Source: Rhynchospora pubera (taxonomy: Eukaryota; Streptophyta; Magnoliopsida; Poales; Cyperaceae). From it: DNA of 64,000 nt. The notes under the pieces are model-generated. The model was not told where the DNA came from. It saw nothing but the letters and a program-made list of their open reading frames with translations, and searched no databases. The stretch covers positions 75,471,676 through 75,535,675 of the forward strand of contig CM051460.1 in NCBI GenBank assembly GCA_028095005.1, written 5' to 3'. The translations under genes were made by a program, and so were the position numbers. Below are positions 25,415 to 36,481 of the stretch, piece after piece (positions within the stretch are counted from its first letter, which is position 1; each line of letters begins with the position of its first letter).

Positions 25415-25423
25415 CTATAAATT
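25415..25423 (+). promoter_or_regulatory. TATA box of the BAHD gene
   Basis: CTATAAATT lies about 75 bases upstream of the BAHD start codon, a normal spacing for a short plant 5' UTR. Confidence 0.6.
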
Positions 25424-25496
25424 GAGAACAAATGGGTCACTGAAACATATATAATAACAACCAATTAATAAGAAAGATAAAAACGAAGAAAAGACA

Positions 25497-28400
25497 ATGG
25501 TTGAGGTGCTGGAGTCAAGCTTCGTTGTTCCATCTGAGCCAACAGCAACGGAGACGCTGCGGCTGTCAAATATTGATCAAGTTGCACCACCCGTACATGT
25601 CGGCTTTGTATATTTTTATCAAGGCAACCAAGCCAAGGACTTCTTCTCAGTTGAGACCCTGAAGGCTTCACTATCGAGAACACTTGTGCTCTTGTACCCG
25701 CTTGCTGGACGATGTGTTGTCGGTCAAGATGGTCGCAAGGAGATCAATTGCAACGCCGAGGGATGCCTCTTTGTGGCTGCTCGGTCGGACCTTACATCAG
25801 ATGAGATCAAGTTTGAGCCATCATCTGAGCTGCAGAAGCTTTTTCTTCCTAGTGCTGATTTTCCAGAATCACTATCCCTACTTGTCATGATTCAGGTAAA
25901 AACAACTATATATTAATTTAATTCTCCATAAGCCATGTATAGACATAGAAAAGAGCATTTCTCCCCAATAATTCTCCCAAACGGACAACACAAATTAAAC
26001 AACATAAAGACAAATCAGTGGAACCAGTCAACCAAGATGTCAATAAAAAGTAACATTTATCCCAATTATTAATCTTTAATTTTGTTTGCTGGCGTATAAA
26101 TTGTCACTGCGTAAATTAAAAAAGAAGACTGCAATTAGTCCATCAAATCGATAGTATAATTACTAATGCACATAACTGTACTTTTTTATTTACTTTTATT
26201 TGGAGTATTCTTTTTTGCAATATAGTTGTCCGTATATCTGACTAATCCTTGAACTTCTTTTTCTGAAAAAGAAAACCGAATAGCTCCGTGCATTTTATTT
26301 AATTAACCAGATTAATCCTTAAAATAGTGTCATAATTGTAAATAAAAGTGTGTAGAGCCGTTCTAAGTAGACCACTTGGCATCTGATCTGAACCGACCTT
26401 GTAAGATCGACTCCTATAAATACCTCTTGTCAAAACCGTTCTCTCCACTGGAAACCTTCGTGTCTAGATTCAGAAAGAGAGAGAGAGAGACATAGATTTG
26501 AGAGGGAGGAAGCCAACGGAATGTTTGGAGCAATCAGGTTACACACACGAGTAGACCGACACTTGAAAACGTGAAAGGTGACGCCACCCAGGTCATGGGC
26601 GGATCCATAAAAAATTTTAGCCAAGGCACAATTATAATATAATAAAATTTTAAAAATAAAATAAATAATAAATTTAATAAATAAATTCATTCTAAACATA
26701 TATAATTGAAATATTACAAACTATATCTTTTTCATAAATCTAGTCATTTTTTTTTCATGATCTTTACTTCTCTATCAATCACCAAAAAATATAAAAAATT
26801 TTAAAAAAACACATATTATTTTTAGGCATGTCCAATATTTTATGAATATTATCCCAGGCACTAGGATTGTTTAGGCCTAGACACTTATCAAATTCTACTA
26901 TCCAAATTCTTAATTTTCCAAAAACGACACTAGGCAAGTGTCTGGATTAGTTTGTATTTGGATCCGCCACTGACGCCACCTACCTTGGAAAATATATAAA
27001 AACTAGTAAAAGATGGACAAATAAAGAAATAAATTAATTGTTATTAATTTTTAATATAATAGAATTGTACATGTTAAGGAATAAATATGTAGATATCTTT
27101 TCTAAAAAAAATTATTTAAACATCATCATGATTCATTTTTGTCAAAAGAGCTGATCTTTTATATAAAGAATGAATATATAGAGAACATATTACATCAGAT
27201 CGCACAAATCAATGGTCCACAGTAGAAATTGATGATACAAAAATTATTTACACTTCCTTAGTGAAATTGTTGTAACCTTTTTATGGATGCTTTTATAAGT
27301 AATAGGGATAATATTTAATAGAGATAAAGTTGGTTGGCGATCGCTAAGTCGCCAAATGTATTACAATTCACTACAAGAAAGTTGATTTTTACATATATTT
27401 ATTTCTTACTAGACTTTTCACATACTCTTAAAGTTAGATATATTGCAAGATTTTCTTGCTAGACAATTTTTGATTTAGTTATATTTTGAAAATATTAGAG
27501 ATCTGGCTAGACAAATTATGTATTTGTTAACTTATTTTAAATTTGTACCAAAACTTCAAAAAAAAAAAATCTATGATGGCGTTTGGTAAAGAAATAACAT
27601 AGGAGGAAGAAAAGAGGAAGAAGTTATGTCATGTTAAGAAAGTTAAAATTACTCTTGTTTGGTTATGTAAAGTGGAGAAGAAGAAGAAGAGACGTTCAAA
27701 ATTATTTAAAATTAAAAAATGAAAAGACCTACCATTCGCATGTCAATTAATTTTATGCATGCATGAGCTGATTTTATTATAAGCAACATTTAATATAAGG
27801 TTAGGAGACATATACATTATTAAAATCAAAATTTGTTTCAGTGTAAAATTAATTAAACTTGTCTTCCAGCCAAAATATTATTATTGAAATTAGGTTCCGA
27901 CAATAATTTTTCAATATTTTAAGCATGCTAGCTATACCAAAATCAAGGTCAAAACTTGTAAAAATGCTTCCAAACTTTATAAATGATAATCAAAGAGCAT
28001 GATTCTGGTAATCAACAATGATAATTAGTCCACCAGAATGCCACATAAATATAGAATTTTTTTTTTTTTTAGAGGAGCGAGATTTAGAATTGCTCAGCAA
28101 AAAAGGAAAAAAATAATAAGAGAAATGAGATTGCCGGACAGAGGGGTATTGAGGTCCAAGTCTCAATCCGTTTATAATTAAATATGCAAATAGTTGGTTT
28201 TGATCTTCCACTTTGTTAAGAAAAACGTAAAAGAAAAGTTTTTAAAATTAAAGGCAAATTCGGCATCATACCCCTCAAATCTTCTTTATTTAGATATTTA
28301 CCCCTCAAATCATTAAAATTGATCCCATACCCTTCTAATCTTGATAAAATTAGAAATATCCCCTCCACAACAATTTTGTTGATTTCTGAATATAAAAAAA

Positions 28401-30784
28401 CTGATTTTCATATCTTCTGGCAAAATTGCCCTTACCCAACTCATCTCCTATGCCAGCCCTAAGGGACTGTTCATCTTCTCTAGACTCTAAGCAATTAATA
28501 TAAAAATAGATATATTTCTCTGATATATGCTCATTTCTCATTCAAAATCTTTCCTATTTATCTGATATATGCTCTTTTCCCATAATAAATCTTTCCTAAC
28601 TGTTAGTTTATAAGAATATAAATTTCCAATTTAATTTTCTCTCTTCGTTCTACCAAGTAATCTAGAGTAGAAAATAAGGAAACACAATATATCAATTTAT
28701 CACTTTTTAAATTGCTTAGGAGAACCAAATCTTCATCTGCCATATATCTTTTTTTTTTCAATCTCTCTTTCATATATTTTTGTACTGTCTTATTTCTAAT
28801 ACAACCAATAGTGTGAAATAAGTCTGTTTATACTAAAGAGGCTGTTTTGTTTCTAATACAATAATAATGTGAATTAAGGCAGTTTATACTAAAAAGGCTC
28901 CAGTGTTGATATTTGCCACTAAAGGAGTACTCTAGTTTAATGTCCATTGTGTAAATAAAATATTTGTCTTTTGACTCTAGTAGTTTATTAATTCTGTCAT
29001 AAACGTCATGCATTGTTAATAACATGTTGGATGAAGGAAGCTGGGTGTAATATTGCATTTGAATTGAAGTCAAAATATTTGTCTATGTTGCTTATATTTG
29101 CAGAATTATTTGAGCTTTTCTTAGAAGTTCTAATTATTTGCTTATATTTGAATTGGATTCAATCAAAGCGCTTTGACCGGAGTCTCAGTTAAACCCCGTC
29201 GGTTCTCAATTTTGAAAGTTCAAACGACCGATCCGAACCGTCAAATATGATCTCCATATTGAAATCTCCTTGCCAACCAAAATTTTCATTTTTTTGAATT
29301 TTTTAAGTATTTTTTTCGGATTTTCAAAAACAGCAATTTTTGTAGGGTTCAGAACAAATTAGATTAACGATTTTTGAAAATCCGAAAAAATACTTAAAAA
29401 ATTAAAAAAAATAAAAATTTTGGTCGGCAAAGAGATTTCAATATGGAGATCATATTTGACGGTTCGGATCGGTCGTTTGAACTTTCAAAATTGAGATCTG
29501 ACGGGGTTTAACTGAGACTCTAGTCAAAGCGCTTTGATTGAAGACTTTCTCTATATAGAAATGCTATGGTGCATCGCGATATATTAAGGCTTTTGTACAT
29601 CGCGACCATTTTGTCGATAGTTTTATAAATTGAAAATCTAACTAAACAAATTAAATCTATATATTGAAATCTCGTTACAAACCAAATTTTATATTTTTTG
29701 GAATTTTTTTACTATTTTTTCGATTTTTTTTAAACCTGCCATTTTTAGAATTTCTTTATTATTAATTGGTTTTAAAAAAAGAAAAGTTTAAAAAAATTCG
29801 AAAAAAATAGTAAAGAAAATCCAAAAAATATAAAATTTGGTTTGTAATGAGATTTCAATATGTAGATTGGATTAGTTTAATTAGATTTGTCAATTTATAA
29901 AACAGTTAACGGATAATGATCGCACCATAGCATATCTCTCTCTCTCTCTATATATATATATAGAGTAAATCTATTGTGAACCATGATGCATAGAGCGCTC
30001 CATGCACCACGACCGTTTGATCGGTGATCTTGCAAATTGAAAAATCTAAATTAACCAATCCGATCTATATATTGAAATCTCATAGAAAACAAATTTTACA
30101 ATTTTTTAAATAAATTTTCGAATTTTTTAAAACTTGCCATTTTTTGTTTACAAATTAGTGTATTTATAGCAAAAAATGGCAAATTTTAAAAAATTCGAAA
30201 AAAATAGTAAAAAAATTCTAAAAATTGTAAAATTTTGTTTGCTATGAGCTTTCAATATATAGATTGGGTTGGTTAAATTAGGTTTGACAATTTATAAAAC
30301 CACCATCCAAAACGATCATGGTGTACGGAAGCTTATATGAACCATGGTTCACAATAGATTTACTCTATATATATATATAGAGAGAGTTTTGCTATGGTGA
30401 GTTGCAACTCACCAAAGTGTCCGTGAGTCGTGCTCAAAATTCCAAAATTAAGTTCAAAACGACCGATCCAAACCGTTTAATACGATCTCCCTATTGAATT
30501 CTCCATGCTGACCAAATTTTACATTTTTTCGAAATTTTTAAGTATTTATTTCGAATTTTTAAAAACTGCTGTTTTTGAACGGTTCAGAACTAATTAGATT
30601 AATGATTTTTCAAAATTTCAAAAAAATACTTAAAAATTTTAAAAAAATATAAAATTTGGTCTGCATGGAGATTTCAATAGGAAGATTGTATTAGAAGGTT
30701 TGAATCGGTCGTTTTGAACTTAATTTCGGAATTTTAAGAGCGACTCACGGACGCTTTGGTGAGTTGCAACTCACCATAGCAAAA

Positions 30785-30842
<58 letters not shown>

Positions 30843-33180
30843 GTGGGCTAAAGTGCCATAGATGTCTTTTTTTAGACTTTTTTTAAGATCCGAAATTCAA
30901 TCGGTCGATCCAAACCATTCAAATTGATCACCATATTGAAATACCATTGGAGACCAAATTTTACATTTTTTTTATTTTTTTTGTATTTATTTTGATATGT
31001 TCAAATTGGAGAGTCTGAAATACTCCAATTATAACGTTTTTTAAAAATATCATAATAAATAGCAAAAAAATTCGAAAAAATGTAAAATTTGGTCTTCAAG
31101 AATATTTTAATTTGGTGAATAACTTGAATGGTTCGAATTGAGCATTTGGATTTTGAATCTCGAAAAACGACTCTATGGCACGGGACTCTATGTGCCATCT
31201 ATGGCACATTAGCCATCCTCTATATATATATATACTTTATAAAACCTCCGTGCCATCGATGGCACATTAGCCATTCTATATATATATTATATGTACTTGT
31301 GCGTTTTTAATTAGATGCTCTTTATCAAGTACCAATGTTAATTGGTATAGATTTTTCATGAGCTAAAATGAAAACACATGTAGCATATAAGTACAACGCA
31401 AAGGAAACACTGAAGTGAATTTGTAATTAATTGCTCGCACTTCTTGCAGATACTAATTCAGGCTCGTATCAGTAAACTGAATTTCATACTCTAGAAACAT
31501 CAAAGGTATTGTATCCGAGCATAGATCATAGTCACATCATTCAGTAAACTGAATTTCATATCCCAAAAACATCAAAGGTATTGTATCCGAGCATAGATCA
31601 TAGTCACATCATTATTCACTTGCATCCATCATTATTTATCAGAGAAGAGAATGAAGAGATGAAAAAAGAAACTAGAAAGATATATTTCTAGAAACTAATG
31701 ATTAGAAAAAAATTTAGTCAGAACTAGAAATATATATTGCTTGGAGAAAAAATTAACGGGAAGACGAACAGTCTCTCAGGGATGGCAGAGGAGATGAGTT
31801 GGGAAGGGGCAATTTCGTCAGTTGATATAAAATATTTTTTTTATATCTAGAAATTAACAAATTGCTGTGGAGGGGATATTTCTAATTTTATCAAGATTAG
31901 AAGGGTATGGGATCAATTTTAATGATTTGAGGGGTAAATATGGCTTTTAAATTGATTGATTCCTTGATATTGATTGATAACTTGAATTGGTCGTTTTAGA
32001 GAGGAATGGAGCCCAACAGAACACTAGCTATATTGTGACATGAATTGTATATTTCCATTTACTTTATTACTCGGCCGAAGTAGACAATAATTTAGTGAAT
32101 TCGAGTTTCCAACTGCGATGCCTCTTATTGTGCTTTTAATATTGAGAGATCTTAAATCTTAATAATACATACTGGAAATTACGTTTCCACTGAAGAAAAT
32201 ATTGGTTTCTAGAAATTGTTGACAGCTGCAAATATATCTGTGATCAGGTGACATATCTCAAATGTGGAGGTGTTGTGCTAGGAATTGCTACTAATTACGT
32301 CTTAATAGACGGTTGCAGTGCTTTTTACTTCATCCAGACCTGGGCTGCAGTAGCACGGGGGGACGTGGCTAAGTTAATCCCACCATCCTTTGACCGCAAT
32401 TTGTTGCGCGGCCGCACTCCGCCGAGAGTCACCTTCAATCATCCTGAGTACACAACAGATTCGATTCCAGCAGCTGCCCCGAAATGTTGTTTAACGGCCA
32501 GGTTCACGCTCTCAAGAAAGCAGATTCAATCACTGAAAAGTCGACATAGTGGAGGAAGCATTAGAATTTCATCATTCAGTACAATTGCCGCGTTGGTGTG
32601 GAAGTGCTATTGTATTTCAAAAGGACTTGGTCCCAGCACTCAGACACGCCTAATATTTGTTGCAGACGTACGCCGACGCCTCAGCCCGCCACTACCGAAA
32701 ACATATATTGGCAATGTAGTGGTCAGGACTTCTGCAGTCAGTGAAGTTTCCACAATCACCTCTAAGCCCGTTCATGTAGTGGCTGAAATTGTGCAATCGG
32801 CAGTTGATGGAATCACCGATGATTTTGTCAGATCTTTCATCGACTACTTGGAGGTGATGCAAGGAAAAATTTTGCACTCAACGCTGGAGTTAGCAGAATC
32901 TGACTTGAGAATTTCTAGCATTTCTGGGTTACCTATATATGAAGCCAATTTCGGATGGGGTGCACCACAAAAGACTTCAGGAGCAGTTGCACCTGGAAAA
33001 AATAATGTCAATTTGCTGGATGAACTAGGAAACAATAATGCAGGGTTGCTAATGTACATTACACTTGATGCTACTATAATGCCTCTGTTTGAGAAGGCAT
33101 TTTACGAGGAATTGATACTGGTTGATACCAAAAATAATGGTAGTTTTTCTCTTGAATCAGCTGGGACTTGCAGTTCCTGA
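25497..33180 (+). CDS. BAHD-family acyltransferase-like protein with altered active site
   Basis: Exon 1 is 25497-25895 (133 codons, donor GTAAAA) and exon 2 is 32248-33180 (acceptor ATCAG, ending TGA), giving 443 residues, normal for BAHD acyl-CoA-dependent transferases. The single intron falls right before VTYLKCGGV, the usual BAHD intron position. Exon 1 has the family landmarks SNIDQVAP, VYFYQG and LYPLAGR; the general sequence is closest to the HCT/HQT (hydroxycinnamoyl transferase) side. Such enzymes move acyl groups from CoA to alcohols or amines in the cytosol. Two hallmark motifs are changed: the catalytic HXXXD reads Y150-V-L-I-D154, and the structural DFGWG reads N367-F-G-W-G. Reading frames are intact. 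It is therefore probably inactive as a classical BAHD enzyme, or a recently decaying copy. Confidence 0.88.
26589..26970. mobile_element. TIR element with 10-bp target duplication
   Basis: 382 bp bounded by TGACGCCACC on both sides (26579-26588 and 26971-26980). The ends contain GGGCGGATCCA and, inverted, GTGGCGGATCCA. Interior AT-rich, non-coding. A 9-10 bp duplication suggests a Mutator-like MITE. Confidence 0.75.
29159..29541. mobile_element. Foldback element FB2
   Basis: About 383 bp, two long inverted arms of about 170 bp with a short loop. Each end has the perfect 14-bp palindrome TCAAAGCGCTTTGA. The arms hold CATATTGAAATCTCC and its inverse. Confidence 0.9.
29561..29933. mobile_element. 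Foldback element FB3
   Basis: About 373 bp inverted repeat with ends ATGCTATGGTGCATCGCGAT and (inverted) ATGCTATGGTGCGATC. Arms share ATATTGAAATCTCGTTAC with inverse. Followed by a (TC)n(TA)n tract. Confidence 0.85.
29963..30365. mobile_element. Foldback element FB4
   Basis: About 403 bp. The outer 23 bp match perfectly in inverted orientation (GAGTAAATCTATTGTGAACC and onward). Left subterminal near-palindrome TGCATAGAGCGCTCCATGCA. Bordered on both sides by TATATATA tracts. Confidence 0.9.
30383..30788. mobile_element. Foldback element FB5
   Basis: About 406 bp. The outer 31 bp are perfect inverted repeats beginning AGAGTTTTGCTATGGTGAG. Each end includes the perfect 18-bp palindrome GGTGAGTTGCAACTCACC. 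Bordered by TA tracts; loop sequence is related to FB2. Confidence 0.95.
30789..30839. repeat. (TA)n microsatellite
   Basis: About 25 TA units separating foldback elements FB5 and FB6. Confidence 0.97.
30840..31220. mobile_element. Foldback element FB6
   Basis: About 381 bp. Left end AAGGTGGGCTAAAGTGCCAT, right end inverted GAGGATGGCTAATGTGCCAT. The right subterminal palindrome is ATGTGCCATCTATGGCACAT. A partial duplicate of the right end follows at 31248-31276, again next to a TA tract. Confidence 0.8.
31470..31614. repeat. 72-bp tandem duplication
   Basis: Two units of 72 bp starting CAGTAAACTGAATTTCATA at 31470 and 31542, nearly identical, inside the Mutator-like element. Confidence 0.9.
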
Positions 33181-35750
33181 ATCCCGAATACAATCCCACT
33201 CATATATTTTTGGATTGGATGATTTGTGTGTGTCAGTCTAAATACATCAACTAGCGCACATGGCGTTAAAGTGGCAATGTTTACTTCTTCTGAGTCCAAA
33301 TGAAGTTTATGCATGTTTCTGTCTTCTGTCAGTTTTTTTTTTTTTAATGGTGATTTATCCTTTTCCTTGCTATGAATAATTTCTTGTATTTTGCAATCTC
33401 TTTTTTTTTTTAAATTTAAAGTACTAATGTGCGTTCCTGTCTCTGATAAAGCACAGTCGTGTTTCTCTGGTTGATTAATTCAACTAGGTGAGTGTACGTT
33501 TGACGTTTGTGATATTATCCCTAGTTCTGTACATCTAAATCGGCATATTAAAGAACTAGGTCTCAACCGTTGTATTTTGCTCATCGAATGCTGTGATGCA
33601 AAACCATACAAAACTTTTCATATAGATGAGATCCGAAGGGTTTAGGATTAGCATCTCTAGTTCGATGGGTTAAGGATTAGTGTGTAGATGAGATCAAAGT
33701 GTCAGATTTTGGGGCGGCCTCTGCACATTGCTCTTCACCTCCTCCAGACCTCCATTAGTCCCACTTCAATAGGAGGTCCCCTCCGCCACTGATCCTTTGA
33801 CAGGTATTTAGGCTACTTTTTTTATTCTTTTGAGGCAAAATTAAATTTCGGTCCCAATTTTGAGCATTAATAGATTTGGCACCACCAATTTATTTCTATT
33901 TGAATTGCATCTGGAAGACTGGCACTGCTTTAATTGTTATCAGTACGGTATTGTCTTGTCATCATTTGTGGCAAATATTACCAGTCACAAAATTTTAAGT
34001 ATCTTAACTAAAACTAACTTAGCCAAATGGTAGAATATCTTATTTTATAAAGTAGAGTGTCGACAAATGAATTGAGAAGAATTTCAGCTGAAACATGCAA
34101 AGTAAAATTTCAAATTAAACCAAATATATGCTCATGTAACAAAACCGAAAAAAGCTGTTCATGATTCATACAGTAGCATATAATTGTACTTCTGAATTTA
34201 GTGTTTGAAAATCAAAATATTTAAAACTGACAAAAAAATATTTAAATTTCGGTCCTAATTTTGAGCATTAATAGATTTGGCACCACCAATTTATTTCTAT
34301 TTGAATTGCATCTGGCAGACTGGCCCTGCTTTAATTCTAGTTTCTGGTACCGCTTGATGAGTTGGCAACGAAATTTGCTAAACCATTTGTTCAATTTTAA
34401 GCATTAATAGATTTGTGCAGCCAATTTTTTTTCTATTTGAGTTGGATTTGGCAATACTTTAATTCTAGTTTTTGGCACTGCTTGTTGATTTGCAAAATTC
34501 GTTTTCAACTCTTTTGCATAAAACACTTAATTTTGGTGCCCGAGCTTACTTGAAAGGTTGAAAATGTCTATTCCAACTCATAAAGTTAACTCTTTCAAAA
34601 ATGTCTATTCCAAATCCAATAAAATTATAGTATTGCCATTTTACCACACAAATAATTTTTTTCATATTGACCAAAATATCCATCTCTTTGTCCTCCATCG
34701 ACAAATTTCGACACCACCAAAAGCTCCTTTAGGCGTCAAATTTTGTAATTTTTCTGCTGCGGGGTTGCTAACCATCTCTTTGTTTCGAATTTTGTTTTTT
34801 GGCTACTAGAATTTTAGTTTTATATTTCAATTTTCTTCCAAGAATTCAATTAATTTGGTTTATTGTTTTAAGAAGCCAAGTTCAGAAATGTTTTATTGAT
34901 TTAGTTTTTCTTATTGGTTAACGGATCTGGTATAGGAAAAATGATTTTTTTTTTTAACAGAAATTTTGTGCCAATTTCTAATATTCCTCTCCAATGGGTT
35001 TGTTAATTTATTGTATCCATTCTTTCGTTAATTTCTGTACTTAGATTTTTTTATTTTGGATACATTTCAATCGGCTTCAAGTGGTTAGCTTATATCACAT
35101 ATATATCACATGAGAATATATCAAAGAAAATAATAAAAAAATCATATAAAACATATTTTTGAAAGTTAAAACATTCATCATGCATATTTTTAATTTATTG
35201 GAATGTTCGTTTGGGGTGTATGCGTGTATGACTACAATCCGGAAAACTTACGACGAGATTTACGAAATTTAAACCCCGCCACGATGATTTTCCAAGTCAA
35301 AAAATATTGTCTTAACATCTGAAATCCATTTTGAAAGTTTTTGAATCTAAAAATAATACAAAACTACTATAATTATCTTTTAATCAGCTTAAATTAGTTA
35401 CCAAATTACATAATATGTAAATTGTAAAATATATAACTTCAAATTTTTTGAATAAAATAATACGCAAAACCTAATAAAGCGGTCATAAAACGCGTTATTA
35501 GCCTTATAACGAGGTTTATGACTGTGCTATTCCATGATTCTTGTTAAAAAAAAATCTTGATTCCTATTTTTAAAAAAAAATTATTAGAAATATCGGTCTA
35601 GTTCATGTCGATCACATGTCAGAAAGTTCATACTATTACAAAAGTACCTTATTATTACGCTGACAAACAAAAGTTGGGTCTCGAAGTGGCTTCATTGGTT
35701 TGGTGTTGTTAGAGTGTATTGCAAGTTCACTTTAATTAGGCAATTAACCA
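33181..35750. other. Intergenic region with dispersed repeats, no supported gene
   Basis: Begins with the BAHD 3' UTR. A segment of about 100 bp with AATAGATTTGGCACCACC occurs at 33842-33940 and 34243-34340, with a diverged third copy at 34393-34480. A separate segment at 33937-34135 recurs at 38716-38910. Remaining sequence is AT-rich with no ORF I can support. Confidence 0.55.
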
Positions 35751-36054
35751 GAGAGATTAACATAGATAAGATTCCTTTTCAGGCATTCTCAACCAAACAG
35801 TTCCAACACTTTTTAGTCGTTTTGAAGGTAACACGAGAGCACATTCTCTTCCTCTTTCTCCTAGAATGCTTGAACGTGGTGGTGTAATGTAGTTGATTAG
35901 TTGAATGTGATTGCAATTAAGAATGTAGTTGCGACTGTGATTGGATTGTAGTCGAATATGCAATGAGGTATTGAATTGATCGCTTATTATTACGCCCACT
36001 CATGGAGACATCAAATAATTTTTTTGATGTACTTGAGAATTCTGGAGACATCAA

Positions 36055-36472
36055 CTATCCTCTTGAATGGGTCCATAAGAGACAATTGGTCCCAAATAAT
36101 AGACATTTGAGCGTGAAAATCAGCGACAGATTGACTTGGTAGTTCTTCAGATTTCTAATATCTAATTTTAGTTTGTATTTCAGTGTAAAATTAGTATGAT
36201 TATAATATTTGGACAGATGGTCCGAAATTATTTTAGCACTTTCAAACTTACTAAATCGTAAACTCATTGAGAATTCTATAATGTTTGCAGTCGAGGTTAT
36301 GACTTTGTTGTTCTCAATTTTTCAATGGTCAACATTAGTTTCCCATCAACATAAAAAATAATTGACAATGAATTATCACCGGTAATAAATTTCCAAAAAT
36401 CACGACCTTTCAAAAAAAAATTCATGTGATAGGACCATTGAGAATAATTCTTATCATTAAATCTATCTAATA
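36055..36472 (-). pseudogene. Ty1/copia Gag remnant
   Basis: On the minus strand, 36480-36300 reads DRFNDKNYSQWSYHMNFF and then LKGRDFWKFITGD, the classic N-terminal copia Gag pattern (NY-x-x-W...LKG-x-x-x-W-x-x-x-x-G). Further along, 36267-36055 reads FESAKIISDHLSKYY, the matching downstream part of the UBN2-type Gag domain. The two parts are in different frames and interrupted. No protease, integrase, RT or LTRs were recognised nearby. The right edge is cut by the Pack-MULE that follows. Confidence 0.75.
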
Positions 36473-36481
36473 TAATAAAAA

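Larger units (their letters stand above)
28253..31950. mobile_element. Long-TIR Mutator-like element in the BAHD intron
   Basis: The left 28253-28460 and the inverted right 31775-31950 match over roughly 180 bp. Both arms contain ACCCCTCAAATCATTAAAA and ATACCCTTCTAATCTTGATA. The left arm has an extra internal repeat of ACCCCTCAAATC. The element edges lie in AT-rich DNA and no clear 9-bp TSD was seen. Just inside the TIR, AGGGACTGTTCATCTTCT matches the corresponding place in the element at 57847, so they belong to one family. No transposase is visible. Confidence 0.75.
25896..32247 (+). other. 6.35-kb intron of the BAHD gene, packed with transposons
   Basis: Donor GTAAAAAC, acceptor TGATCAG. 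Contains a 382-bp TIR element (26589), and a long-TIR Mutator-like element (about 28253-31950) that itself holds five foldback elements and a 72-bp tandem duplication. Between them, 26971-28250 has no gene. A TATA-like CCTATAAATACC at about 26413, followed by an AG microsatellite, hints at a promoter fragment of a lost element. Confidence 0.85.

Noticed and set aside
26400..26500. TATA-containing stretch as a complete gene promoter
   Set aside because: CCTATAAATACC is good, but no ORF or exon follows before the TIR element, so it is probably a leftover fragment.
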